The notes beneath the pieces were generated by a model, which was given only the letters and a program-made list of their open reading frames with translations, had not been told where the DNA came from and did no database searches. A stretch of DNA of 34,938 bases from Bacteroidaceae bacterium (GTDB lineage Bacteria > Bacteroidota > Bacteroidia > Bacteroidales > Bacteroidaceae): positions 1 through 34,938 of the forward strand of contig JAKSIQ010000015.1 of assembly GCA_024398755.1 (NCBI GenBank), given 5' to 3'. The translations under genes were made by a program, and so were the position numbers. The first letter of the stretch is position 1. Every line of letters begins with the position of its first letter. Below are positions 1-8,248 of this stretch, piece after piece.

Positions 1-25
1 TTGGCAGCCTTCGCGTGCAGGTCAG

Positions 26-409
26 TTACTGTTTGGCGCCAGCTTTTTTTCTTATCGGGATGTTGAACTTCTTCTCCGCGATGTCGATCATCGTGTCATA
101 AGCGTCCGCTCGCATCTCCTGATACTTAAGCTGTTTCTTCAAGTCAGCAACTTCTTTCTGGAGAGCTTCCAGCTCTTCATTGTGGTTCTCTTGATTGGAT
201 TGCATAACCGTTTGCGGCGTTACTGTGCCGTTCTCAGCTACAAAGTTAGCAATCCATCTGGCAATTGTCTTCTCTCCAACGGGAACCATCTTTGCAATAC
301 GCTTCCGACCATAACCCGTCTCCCTGTAGATCGATATTACTTCATTGTAATATTGATCCATCTTTTGAGTGTGATAAATAAACATTGTTAACTCTTGTTT
401 GTGAGTCAA
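26..409 (-). CDS. IS3-family transposase OrfA (HTH plus leucine zipper)
   Basis: This is the upstream protein of a two-frame insertion sequence; OrfA proteins of the IS3 family bind the element ends and regulate the transposase. The 127-residue product has a helix-turn-helix-like N-terminal half (around residues 28-57, with GYGRKRIAKMVPVGEKTIARW) followed by a charged heptad-like coiled coil (about residues 73-105), which is the normal OrfA plan. In-frame ATGs at 385 and 361 are also possible starts; the longest form is listed. The message ends with the slippery run A7G at 43-50, and the -1 frame stays open to the window edge, reading ...DLHAKAA, so orfB lies off the left end. The element sits just downstream of lepA in the same orientation. 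One terminal inverted repeat should lie in 410-474 but cannot be fixed without the other end. The family call rests on architecture and frameshift signal, not a database match. Confidence 0.8.
   Translation of the reverse strand: MTHKQELTMFIYHTQKMDQYYNEVISIYRETGYGRKRIAKMVPVGEKTIARWIANFVAENGTVTPQTVMQSNQENHNEELEALQKEVADLKKQLKYQEMRADAYDTMIDIAEKKFNIPIRKKAGAKQ
43..50 (-). promoter_or_regulatory. Programmed -1 ribosomal frameshift site (A AAA AAA G)
   Basis: On the minus strand seven A's are followed by G, aligned so that orfA codons AAA AAA GCT can slip back to AAA AAA AGC. After the slip the frame reads SWRQTVTDLHAKAA without a stop to the window edge, while the 0 frame stops at 26-28. This is the classic IS3 arrangement for producing an OrfAB fusion transposase. 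Confidence 0.75.
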
Positions 410-474
410 CCTTTTTCAGTTAAAGACAGTCGCAGCCATTTCCCGGTCAGCCAATAATTCTGTCGGCAGATAAA

Positions 475-2256
475 TCAGTCCAGTTTGAGGACGGCAAGGA
501 AGGCTTTCTGCGGAACTTCCACGTTGCCTATCTGTTTCATGCGCTTCTTGCCCTTCTTCTGCTTCTCCAGCAGTTTGCGCTTACGTGACACGTCACCGCC
601 GTAACACTTGGCCGTAACGTCCTTGCGGACCTGCTTGATGGTTTCGCGGGCAATTATCTTGGAGCCGATGGCTGCCTGTATGGCAATGTCGAACTGCTGG
701 CGGGGAATCAGTTCCTTCAACTTTTCGCACATGCGGCGGCCCAGATCGTATGCATTGTCAAAATGGGTCAGGGTGGAAAGGGCATCGACCGGTTCTCCGT
801 TCAGCAGAATGTCAAGCTTGATGAGCTTTGACGGACGGTATCCGCATGGGTGATAATCGAACGATGCGTATCCCTTTGATATGCTCTTAAGCTTGTCGTA
901 GAAGTCAATGACAATTTCACCGAGCGGCAGTCTGAAGTACAGCTCCACACGGTTTCCTGCTATGAACTGCTGCTTGACAAGTTCTCCGCGCTTGTCAAGG
1001 CACAGTGTCATTATGGGGCCTATGTATTCGCTGGTGGTGATGATTGATGCGTCGATGAACGGTTCTTCAATGTGGTCGATAAGTGTCAGGTCGGGCATGC
1101 CGCTCGGGTTGTGTACCTCGGTGGCATTTCCCTGCTTGTCATAGACCATGTACGAAACGTTGGGCACGGTGGTTATGACACTCATGTCGAATTCACGGTC
1201 CAGACGTTCCTGGACTATCTCCATGTGCAGCAGGCCAAGGAAACCGCAACGGAATCCGAAACCTAAGGCTGCCGATGATTCGGGGAAGAAACTTATTGAT
1301 GCGTCGTTCAGCTGAAGCTTTTCAAGGCTGGCTCTCAGATCCTCGTATTCTTCGGGGTCAATGGGATAGACACCTGCAAACACCATTGGTTTGGATTCCT
1401 CGAATCCGTCAATGGCCTTGGCGCAGGGACGTGCAACGTGTGTGATGGTGTCGCCCACCTTGACTTCGGTCGATGTCTTGATGCCTGAAATAATATAGCC
1501 TACATCGCCTGTGGTCATAACGTCGCGCGAAACCATGTCCATTTTCAGAACGCCTACGTCGTCGGCATCGTATTCCTTGCCTGTATTGAAGAACTTCACC
1601 TTGTCGCCCTTGCGTATGCTGCCGTTCTCAATCTTGAAATAGGCTATGATGCCGCGGAACGAGTTGAATACCGAATCGAAGATGAGTGCCTGGAGCGGGG
1701 CGTCCGGGTCACCTACAGGGTGGGGAATGCGCTCCACAATGGCGTCAAGAATTTCAGGTATGCCCATGCCGGTGCGGGCCGATGCACGCAGAATCTCAGA
1801 ACGCTTGCAGCCTAAAAGCTCAACTATCTCGTCTTCGACTTCGTCGGGCATGGCGCTCTGCATGTCGCACTTGTTGATGACCGGAATGATTTCCAGATCG
1901 TGTTCAATGGCCATGTACAGGTTGCTTATGGTCTGTGCCTGAACGCCCTGGGTGGCATCGACCACCAGAAGAGCGCCCTCGCAGGCGGCTATTGAACGTG
2001 AGACTTCGTACGAGAAGTCAACATGTCCCGGAGTGTCAATAAGGTTCAGTATGTACGTTTCGCCGTTATGCTCGTATTCCATCTGGATGGCGTGGCTCTT
2101 GATGGTTATGCCGCGCTCCTTTTCAAGATCCATGTCGTCAAGCATCTGACCCTCGGTAATGTCAATGGTCTTGGTGTATTCAAGCAGACGGTCGGCCAGG
2201 GTCGATTTGCCGTGGTCAATGTGTGCAATTATGCAGAAATTCCTGATATTCTTCAT
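475..2256 (-). CDS. lepA: Elongation factor 4 (LepA GTPase)
   Basis: A translational GTPase that acts on the ribosome and is associated with back-translocation and translation under ionic stress. The 593-residue length is typical. Visible GTPase motifs are AHIDHGKST (G1, residues 11-19), the RGIT switch (48-51), DTPGH (G3, 74-78) and NKCD (G4, 128-131). The C-terminus carries the LepA-specific domain with the lysine-rich [19 protein letters not shown] segment and ends in [13 protein letters not shown]. The gene starts 30 nt after the acyl-CoA synthetase stop on the same strand, so the two are probably co-transcribed. An IS3-type element lies immediately downstream, with only about 65 nt between lepA and the transposase ORF. 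Confidence 0.97.
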   Translation of the reverse strand: MKNIRNFCIIAHIDHGKSTLADRLLEYTKTIDITEGQMLDDMDLEKERGITIKSHAIQMEYEHNGETYILNLIDTPGHVDFSYEVSRSIAACEGALLVVDATQGVQAQTISNLYMAIEHDLEIIPVINKCDMQSAMPDEVEDEIVELLGCKRSEILRASARTGMGIPEILDAIVERIPHPVGDPDAPLQALIFDSVFNSFRGIIAYFKIENGSIRKGDKVKFFNTGKEYDADDVGVLKMDMVSRDVMTTGDVGYIISGIKTSTEVKVGDTITHVARPCAKAIDGFEESKPMVFAGVYPIDPEEYEDLRASLEKLQLNDASISFFPESSAALGFGFRCGFLGLLHMEIVQERLDREFDMSVITTVPNVSYMVYDKQGNATEVHNPSGMPDLTLIDHIEEPFIDASIITTSEYIGPIMTLCLDKRGELVKQQFIAGNRVELYFRLPLGEIVIDFYDKLKSISKGYASFDYHPCGYRPSKLIKLDILLNGEPVDALSTLTHFDNAYDLGRRMCEKLKELIPRQQFDIAIQAAIGSKIIARETIKQVRKDVTAKCYGGDVSRKRKLLEKQKKGKKRMKQIGNVEVPQKAFLAVLKLD

Positions 2257-2286
2257 TGCGTGGGGTTTCCTTGTTCCAATTGTCGG

Positions 2287-3981
2287 TTACTGTTGCTGGT
2301 ACAGATAGCGTTTGATTGACTTCTTCGGAGTCTTTTCGAATTCTTCGTCCCGGATTCTGATTTCAGCTATCTGTTCGTATGCCGGCAGAGATGAATTGAG
2401 CTGTTTGCGGTTCTGTTCCATAATTTTGGTTATGCCGCTTTTCTGAATGCCCTGTTTCCCGGCTGCATCAAAATCGGGATAGACCAGCGCCACCAGTTTG
2501 TCGCCTTCCTGGATGACAAGCGATTCTGATACCAGATTCAGATTTCCAAGCAGATCCTCTATTTCTTCTGGGTATATGTTCTGTCCAGATGGGCCGAGCA
2601 GCATGTTCTTGCAGCGTCCTTTAAGGAACAGGTTGCCGTCTTTGTCAAAGACACCAAGATCGCCGGTGTGAAGCCAGCCGTCACTGTCAATGGTCTGTGC
2701 GGTAAGCTCATCATTCTTGTAATATCCAAGCATTACGTTAGGACCTTTGCAGACAATTTCACCGGCAATGTTCTGCGGGTCGCTGCTCAGAATCCTGACT
2801 TCCATGTTAGGTGCCGGGATACCGCATGACCCGGGTACAAAACTGTCCTTGTCCTGGTAGGTGATGATGGGGCCGCATTCGGTGGCACCGTAACCTACGG
2901 TATATGGGAAATGTACCGATGCCAGACACTGCTCGACTTCATGGCTGAAAGCGGCTCCTCCTATTATAACCTCGTAGAAATTGCCTCCGAAGGCGGCTGT
3001 CAGTTCGTTGCAGACCTTGCGGCGGATTCCGCTGCCTATGAAAGGCAGCATGAGCAGGAACTTCATGACCGGCTTTTCAAGTTTGGGCATTACATTCTTC
3101 CTGATGATTTTCTCTATGACAAGAGGCACTGAGACAATCAGTCTGGGCTTGATTTCGCTGAAGGCTTCGAAGATTATTTTCGGACTGGGCAGACGTGTAA
3201 GGATATAAACGTGGCATCCCATGGTAAATTCATGGAAGAACTCGAACGAGAAGCCATACATGTGCGCCATAGGCAGCATGGACAGTACAGTGTCGCCGGC
3301 TTTGAAACTGTACAATGCTCTCGATGCGAACAGTCTGTTGTTCAACAGGGAACGGTTTGGAAGCACTACTCCCTTTGAAAAGCCCGTTGACCCTGATGTG
3401 TAGTTTATCATTGCGGGGCTTTCCAAATCGGCATCGGTAAAACTTATGTCGGCCGATGTGAAGTCCTTTGGGTATCTGCTTCCGAACAGTACGTTCAGAT
3501 TGTCGGATGCTGAGTCAAGAGCACTGCTGCGCGATAGGAACGGACTGAAATTTTCCAGGCTTATGACGGCTTCGACCGATGGCATGGATTCAGCATTGAG
3601 ATGATCCCAGATATGCTTTGCTGAAAACAGCAGACGTGCCTCGCAGTGGTTGACGATATGATGGATGTTGTCAGGCTTGAATTCGTGAAGAATTGGTACC
3701 GCAACAGCTTTGAAAGACAGTACGGCCAGACAGGCTACAGCCCAGTTTGACGAGTTGCGCCCGCAGATGGCAATGCGGTCACCGGGCTTTATTCCGCTTT
3801 CCTGAAACAGAATGTGCAACTTGGCTATTCTTATGGCGATGTCACGATAGAGCAGTGTCGCACCTTTATAGTCGGTCAGGGCTTCGCGGTTCCAATTGTC
3901 TCTTAGAGAATCGGCAATAAGGGTCTGAATACCTTTTTCCGGCAGAGGGCAGTTGCTGCTGTCGTATCCTGTTGTTATCAT
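2287..3981 (-). CDS. AMP-binding acyl-CoA synthetase (long-chain fatty acid-CoA ligase type)
   Basis: A member of the ANL superfamily that activates a carboxylate, probably a fatty acid, through an acyl-AMP intermediate to acyl-CoA. Core motifs are in order: the phosphate loop YTSGSTGFSKG, the YGATECGP adenine-binding motif, GWLHTGD, and the C-terminal KTPKKSIKRYLY that contains the A10 lysine. The 564-residue length from the chosen start fits, and the AICGRNSSNWAVACLAVL segment resembles Bacteroidales homologues. The ATG at 3981 is preferred over an in-frame ATG at 4008, because the shorter form begins just downstream of a TATCTTCG promoter-like element at 3998-4005. It is the first gene of a likely pair with lepA and is divergent from the permease gene. 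The exact substrate cannot be read from sequence. Confidence 0.88.
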   Translation of the reverse strand: MITTGYDSSNCPLPEKGIQTLIADSLRDNWNREALTDYKGATLLYRDIAIRIAKLHILFQESGIKPGDRIAICGRNSSNWAVACLAVLSFKAVAVPILHEFKPDNIHHIVNHCEARLLFSAKHIWDHLNAESMPSVEAVISLENFSPFLSRSSALDSASDNLNVLFGSRYPKDFTSADISFTDADLESPAMINYTSGSTGFSKGVVLPNRSLLNNRLFASRALYSFKAGDTVLSMLPMAHMYGFSFEFFHEFTMGCHVYILTRLPSPKIIFEAFSEIKPRLIVSVPLVIEKIIRKNVMPKLEKPVMKFLLMLPFIGSGIRRKVCNELTAAFGGNFYEVIIGGAAFSHEVEQCLASVHFPYTVGYGATECGPIITYQDKDSFVPGSCGIPAPNMEVRILSSDPQNIAGEIVCKGPNVMLGYYKNDELTAQTIDSDGWLHTGDLGVFDKDGNLFLKGRCKNMLLGPSGQNIYPEEIEDLLGNLNLVSESLVIQEGDKLVALVYPDFDAAGKQGIQKSGITKIMEQNRKQLNSSLPAYEQIAEIRIRDEEFEKTPKKSIKRYLYQQQ

Positions 3982-3996
3982 TACTCGCAATTTTGC

Positions 3997-4027
3997 GCGA
4001 AGATACATATATTTGGGCTATCTTCGC
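3997..4027. promoter_or_regulatory. Divergent promoter pair with mirrored TATCTTCGC elements
   Basis: GCGAAGATA (3997-4005) and TATCTTCGC (4019-4027) form a perfect 9-bp inverted repeat with a 13-nt spacer. Read on each strand, each arm is a TAnnTTTG-type -7 element with one change (TTCG), one pointing at the acyl-CoA synthetase and one at the permease. An exact TATATTTG match (4008-4015, plus strand) lies in the spacer and is an alternative for the permease. No convincing -33 element was found. Confidence 0.5.
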
Positions 4028-4045
4028 AGTCAAATTAGAATTCAT

Positions 4046-5281
4046 TTGGAACAATTCATTGCAAAAAGACTGTATGGTCATGATGACGGCTTGCGTGGCG
4101 GTTCCCGACCGGCTTCCATTATCGTTACGGCTGGTGTCGCAATGGGAATTGCCGTCATGATTCTTTCAGTGGCCATAACGCGTGGTTTCAAATGCGGAAT
4201 TCGTGACAATGTCAAAGGTGCTACCCAGCATATACAGGTACAGGGAAGCTATTCCGGTACACTGGCAACTGAACAGGCTGTTTGTTTTCCCGATTCCGTG
4301 CTGGAATCGTTACGTTCCCTGAATTGCATTGACATTGTCCAGCCTTTTGTCAATAAGCCGTGCATAATCCGCACTTCCAAAGGCTTTTCCGGTCTTGTCC
4401 TTAAAGGAATAGGACCGGAATATGATGTTTCATTCATTGACAGTCATACGGTTGAAGGTTCATGTGCCGTGCCTCCTGACAGCATAGGCCCATGGCTGTT
4501 CATTTCGCGTGAAGTGGCCGATGCGTTAGGACTGTCTGCCGGTGACAAGGCCGATGTGCATTTCATGCAGAACCGTATACGCATGCGCCGTCTTACAGTG
4601 GCGGGAATATTTGATACGGGTTTTTCCAGTTTTGACAAGATGACGGCAATATGTGGTCTGGAGATGCTTCAAAAACTTAATTCCTGGGACGATGACGGGT
4701 ATTCGGGAATCGAGGTGGGGCTTGCTCCTGGAACAGACCTTGACGAGGGTTATGTGGCTCTGCGTCAGGAGATGGATCTTTGGCAGCAGGAATCGGATCA
4801 GAGTTGTCTGATAAGAACTATGGAACAGATCAATGCCGGACTGTTTGCATGGCTTGACGTTCTTGACATGAACGTGTGGATAATACTGGCACTGATGATG
4901 GGTATTGCAGGGTTTACCATGGTGTCAGGACTGTTGATCATCATTTTTGAAAGAGTCAGGACAATAGGACTGTTGAAGTCTCTGGGTGCAAGTGACGGGG
5001 TGGTCAGACGGATATTCCTTCGTCTTGCTTCGTATATCATTCTGAAAGGTATGGCAATAGGCAATGCCATTGGAATTGGACTTTGTCTGATTCAGAAATA
5101 TACATGCATCATTCCTCTCGATCCGGCCAATTATTATATCAGTTGCGTACCGATTCAAATTGGTATTGGCTGGTTGCTGGCATTGAATGTCATTGTTCTG
5201 ACATTGTCTTTGCTTATGATGCTGATTCCTACGGCTGTCATATCGCGCATAGAACCCGCCCGGTCCATGCGTTTCGAATAA
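4046..5281 (+). CDS. ABC transporter permease, FtsX/LolC-E/MacB-like family
   Basis: An inner-membrane permease of the type that works with a LolD/MacB-like ATPase, for example in lipoprotein release. Counted from the chosen start there is one N-terminal membrane segment (about residues 24-45, IIVTAGVAMGIAVMILSVAI), a large extracytoplasmic domain, and three C-terminal segments (ILALMMGIAGFTMVSGLLIII, a central one around GMAIGNAIGIGLCL, and WLLALNVIVLTLSLLMMLIP), ending with the family-typical EPARSMRFE. The chosen start is TTG at 4046, which gives the usual family N-terminus (M)EQFIAKRLYG; the only upstream ATG (3953) would put the start inside the divergent gene and ahead of the promoter. 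The next in-frame ATG lies inside the first membrane segment. No ATPase gene is adjacent. The gene converges on the next one with a 2-nt gap. The exact substrate is inferred only. Confidence 0.83.
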   Translation: MEQFIAKRLYGHDDGLRGGSRPASIIVTAGVAMGIAVMILSVAITRGFKCGIRDNVKGATQHIQVQGSYSGTLATEQAVCFPDSVLESLRSLNCIDIVQPFVNKPCIIRTSKGFSGLVLKGIGPEYDVSFIDSHTVEGSCAVPPDSIGPWLFISREVADALGLSAGDKADVHFMQNRIRMRRLTVAGIFDTGFSSFDKMTAICGLEMLQKLNSWDDDGYSGIEVGLAPGTDLDEGYVALRQEMDLWQQESDQSCLIRTMEQINAGLFAWLDVLDMNVWIILALMMGIAGFTMVSGLLIIIFERVRTIGLLKSLGASDGVVRRIFLRLASYIILKGMAIGNAIGIGLCLIQKYTCIIPLDPANYYISCVPIQIGIGWLLALNVIVLTLSLLMMLIPTAVISRIEPARSMRFE

Positions 5282-5283
5282 AA

Positions 5284-6054
5284 TTACCGGTATCGGTATT
5301 TCCGGCTGTCAGATCCTGTATGAATATGGCGGCCGTCCGGCCTCAGGGAATATCTGTCACGTGATGTCCAGTTCCCGTATCTGTCATATTTGTAGTTGTC
5401 GAAAATGGTTACGCTCATGGTTCCGTCGGCCCTGTCAGTCTCAATCTTTGAGACGCAGTCATGATCGTTGAAATAAAAGTATTGCGTTTCCGTGGAGTCC
5501 TGTCTCATGTATCTGGAACCAGCATGTAACAGCTGATCTTCAAACTGCAGAGTATCGGTCAGCACAAGTGAATCAGTTCCGAGTGTGCTCTCCCAATGTT
5601 CTACTGCCACAAGATTGTCTGCGGTGTATTTGAAGACTGTACGTTCTGTCGGATGCGCCATGTCAATGCTGTCACTGATTACTACAGGACCGCTGCCGTC
5701 GGCATTGAATTCTATTGTTGCCATATCGGGGTTCCGAGGGCGGAATGTCATGTGAACGGTCTCTCGGCCTTCAATGTCAAAATTGTGGATTGTGACGCTT
5801 GTGGTACGTGACAGCTGTCTGGTGTGTTTCCTCTTGAAATGCTTTGCTGCCGCTCCGGTATTGAGGCTGATACTCCAGATGGTATGGCTCTCTTCATGAA
5901 AAGATTCTACAAGTCCGTTAGGCATGGGGCATGGATAATATGGATGCTCTTCTGCTTTCAGACAGCATGGAATAGCCATGAACAGAAAGAAGCATAGAAT
6001 GCGACACCTGGATTGTAAAAGGTGCTCAATTGCCGAATACCATTTTGTAGTCAA
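5284..6054 (-). CDS. Secreted protein of unknown function with YD-repeat-like C-terminus
   Basis: I do not recognise a named family. The 256-residue product starts with a basic stretch and a hydrophobic segment (RILCFFLFMAIPCCLKA, about residues 18-34), consistent with a signal peptide. The C-terminal half is rich in short beta-like strands of the RHS/YD style (QYFYFNDHDCVSKIE, then YKYDRYGNWTSRDRYSL), a pattern common in Bacteroidetes surface or periplasmic proteins. It is far too short to be an RHS toxin. The ATG at 6054 overlaps the end of the upstream lipoprotein gene by 29 nt, suggesting translational coupling as the last gene of the his-lys run. It meets the plus-strand permease tail-to-tail with 2 nt between stop codons, so no separate terminator fits there. 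Confidence 0.6.
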   Translation of the reverse strand: MTTKWYSAIEHLLQSRCRILCFFLFMAIPCCLKAEEHPYYPCPMPNGLVESFHEESHTIWSISLNTGAAAKHFKRKHTRQLSRTTSVTIHNFDIEGRETVHMTFRPRNPDMATIEFNADGSGPVVISDSIDMAHPTERTVFKYTADNLVAVEHWESTLGTDSLVLTDTLQFEDQLLHAGSRYMRQDSTETQYFYFNDHDCVSKIETDRADGTMSVTIFDNYKYDRYGNWTSRDRYSLRPDGRHIHTGSDSRKYRYR

Positions 6055-7126
6055 GTGGAGAATCGTTTCCTGAAATATTGCTTCCGTTGCGTATTATGTT
6101 GCCGGTCGAACATAGCCATTCAAGGGTTAGAAGGGCACTGAAATCATCCGGATGGCTTTTCAGGTAATTGATGGTGGCCATGAATGTGTTCTTTCTCTGA
6201 ATGTTGAAGTATGAGTCGGCAATTTGCGCGTCTCTTGACGGACCGAAATAGAAATATTGCATCGCACTGCGCCAGCCAAGCCACATAATGAAACTGTATT
6301 TGCTGTAATGACCGGATTCGAGCAAAGCCTGAATTGCAGGAAGAACGAATTCCGATGGTATCATGTTCACGCAGGCCATTGCAAGCGCGCACTGCGAATC
6401 ATAGTCAGGCGCCTGTTCCATTGCATCGAAAAACATGTTAAGACAGGTGTCCAAATTGTTGCAGGCGCCGATTTCTGACACTGAAAGGGTATCAAAAGAC
6501 TGTGACCACGAAAGCTGCAGTTGTACAGCCTTGTCAATGGCAATGTCGTTGAAGATGTCATACATCGGTTCAATGGCCAGCAGGGAATATGCGGAGTCAA
6601 CCATAATCTCGGGATTGCATTCATCCATAGTCCCGAAAGCGGCTGACCCGATTTGCCTGCAGGCGTACAGCGCCAATGTGTCAATGGTGTTGCGTATTTC
6701 GGCAGACGCGGCAACAGTAGGCTTGAATCCCATAATGTTCTCCATCATGTTGAGAGCATGCAGTTCATAGCCCATTGTCCTTTCTCTTTCAAACAGTTCA
6801 AGATAACTGAAAATGTTATGGACTGCCATATATGAATTGAAGCGGCTTACAGCCTTGGCTGTGAAATGGTCACTTCTGGCAATGCTGTCTTCAATCTGCC
6901 AGTCTGAAACAGCTTCCGGAAGACCGTAAGACAATATGTCTGTCTGGAAAAAGTCCCTGATGTCGCCGTTTTCGGAATGCAAGGCCGATGTGACCGCCTG
7001 CCTGGTCAGACTGAGGTCTACCGGAGCGTTGTGCCATGCGTCAGGTGCATACATTGCGGTCTGTGTGCCATTGCACGATGCCAATGCACATGCAACCGCT
7101 ACGGCCAGTACAACACGTATTTTCAT
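6026..7126 (-). CDS. Predicted lipoprotein of unknown function
   Basis: The 366-residue product begins with a clear lipoprotein signal peptide (MKIRVVLAVAVACALASC) with the lipidated cysteine at residue 18. The mature part looks mostly alpha-helical and is rich in small repeats of A, L, M and aromatic residues, without a motif I recognise. It starts 3 nt after the lysA stop and overlaps the next gene by 29 nt, so it appears to belong to the same transcript as lysC-lysA. That link does not by itself point to a role in amino-acid synthesis. It is probably envelope-anchored; the function is unknown. Confidence 0.65.
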   Translation of the reverse strand: MKIRVVLAVAVACALASCNGTQTAMYAPDAWHNAPVDLSLTRQAVTSALHSENGDIRDFFQTDILSYGLPEAVSDWQIEDSIARSDHFTAKAVSRFNSYMAVHNIFSYLELFERERTMGYELHALNMMENIMGFKPTVAASAEIRNTIDTLALYACRQIGSAAFGTMDECNPEIMVDSAYSLLAIEPMYDIFNDIAIDKAVQLQLSWSQSFDTLSVSEIGACNNLDTCLNMFFDAMEQAPDYDSQCALAMACVNMIPSEFVLPAIQALLESGHYSKYSFIMWLGWRSAMQYFYFGPSRDAQIADSYFNIQRKNTFMATINYLKSHPDDFSALLTLEWLCSTGNIIRNGSNISGNDSPLDYKMVFGN

Positions 7127-7129
7127 TGT

Positions 7130-8248
7130 TCAGAATTTGCCTTTTTCGCTTCTGACCGGACGACGGCAGTTGTAGCATGATGACATTGCCTCACCGTAGG
7201 CTCCGGCTGTCATGATGGCAAGAATGTCTCCGCGTCTGGTTTCCGGCAGTTCGGCATCTTTCTGGAATGTGTCCGATGATTCGCAGATTGGGCCGACCAC
7301 GTCGTATTTCTGTATGCCGCCATTTGAAGTGGTGTTGACAATCTTGTGCTGTGCACCATACAGGGCCGGACGTATCAGTTCGGTGAAACCTGCATCGACA
7401 ATTGCAAACTTCTTGACCGTTCCCTGCTTTACATAAAGCACGCGGGTAACAAGACGGCCGCATTGTGCAACGACGGCACGGCCCAGTTCAAAGTGCAACT
7501 GCTGTCCTGCTCTGAGTTTCAGATTATCTGCGAATACCTTGAAATAAGATTCAAAGTTGGGAATCATGTTCTTTTCAGGGTTCTCGTAGTCAACGCCAAG
7601 ACCTCCGCCTACATTGATTGATGACAGACCGATGCCCTCTTTGTCGAATAATTCCTGCAGTTCATTGATTTTGCCGCATAGAAGCTGGAACGGCCCCATT
7701 TCTGTAATCTGTGAACCTATATGGAAATGGAGTCCTTCAAACTGGAAGCATGGATTAGCCAATGCCTTGCGCACAATCGGCAGAAGCATCGGAATCTCAA
7801 TGCCGAACTTGTTTTCGGCCTTTCCTGTGGTAATGTTAGCGTGTGTGTGGGCGTCAACGTCGGGATTCACGCGGAATGCTATATGGGCTTTCTTGCCGAG
7901 TTCCCTGCATCGGCCGGCAATGACATCAAGCTCGGCTTCCGATTCAACGTTGAAGCAGGAAATGCCTGACTCCAGAGCCAGATCAATTTCCCAATCAGCC
8001 TTACCTACACCGGCAAATACTATCTGTGACGGAAGGAAACCGTTGTCAAGCGCAACCTGAATTTCGCCGCCGCTTACGCAGTCAATGTCCAATCCGTACT
8101 GTCTGACCGGTTCAAGCAGCATCGGGTTGGCGTTGGCCTTGATGGCATAGTGCACATGCCAGTCTTTGTGTCCGGATGTGCACCTGCTGATTGACTTCAG
8201 AGTGTCTTCCAGAACTCCGAGGTCATACTGGTAGAATGGAGTCGTCAT
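7130..8248 (-). CDS. lysA: Diaminopimelate decarboxylase
   Basis: A PLP enzyme that decarboxylates meso-diaminopimelate to L-lysine, the last step of lysine synthesis. The fold-type III barrel is recognisable from HYAIKANANP with the PLP lysine at residue 37, GLHFHIGSQI, the glycine-rich GGGLGVDYENP, ELGRAVVAQCG, and the active-site CESSD segment. The 372-residue length is slightly short, and the extreme C-terminus (AGAYGEAMSSCYNCRRPVRSEKGKF) departs from the usual MASNYN..PRP form, though the AGAYG core is kept. The start codon overlaps the lysC stop (ATGA, 8245-8248), indicating coupled translation with aspartate kinase, the first enzyme of the same pathway. Confidence 0.95.
   Translation of the reverse strand: MTTPFYQYDLGVLEDTLKSISRCTSGHKDWHVHYAIKANANPMLLEPVRQYGLDIDCVSGGEIQVALDNGFLPSQIVFAGVGKADWEIDLALESGISCFNVESEAELDVIAGRCRELGKKAHIAFRVNPDVDAHTHANITTGKAENKFGIEIPMLLPIVRKALANPCFQFEGLHFHIGSQITEMGPFQLLCGKINELQELFDKEGIGLSSINVGGGLGVDYENPEKNMIPNFESYFKVFADNLKLRAGQQLHFELGRAVVAQCGRLVTRVLYVKQGTVKKFAIVDAGFTELIRPALYGAQHKIVNTTSNGGIQKYDVVGPICESSDTFQKDAELPETRRGDILAIMTAGAYGEAMSSCYNCRRPVRSEKGKF

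Noticed and set aside
5284-6054. RHS-type polymorphic toxin
   Set aside because: The YD-like strands are few, the protein is only 256 residues, and there is no toxin tip or immunity gene.
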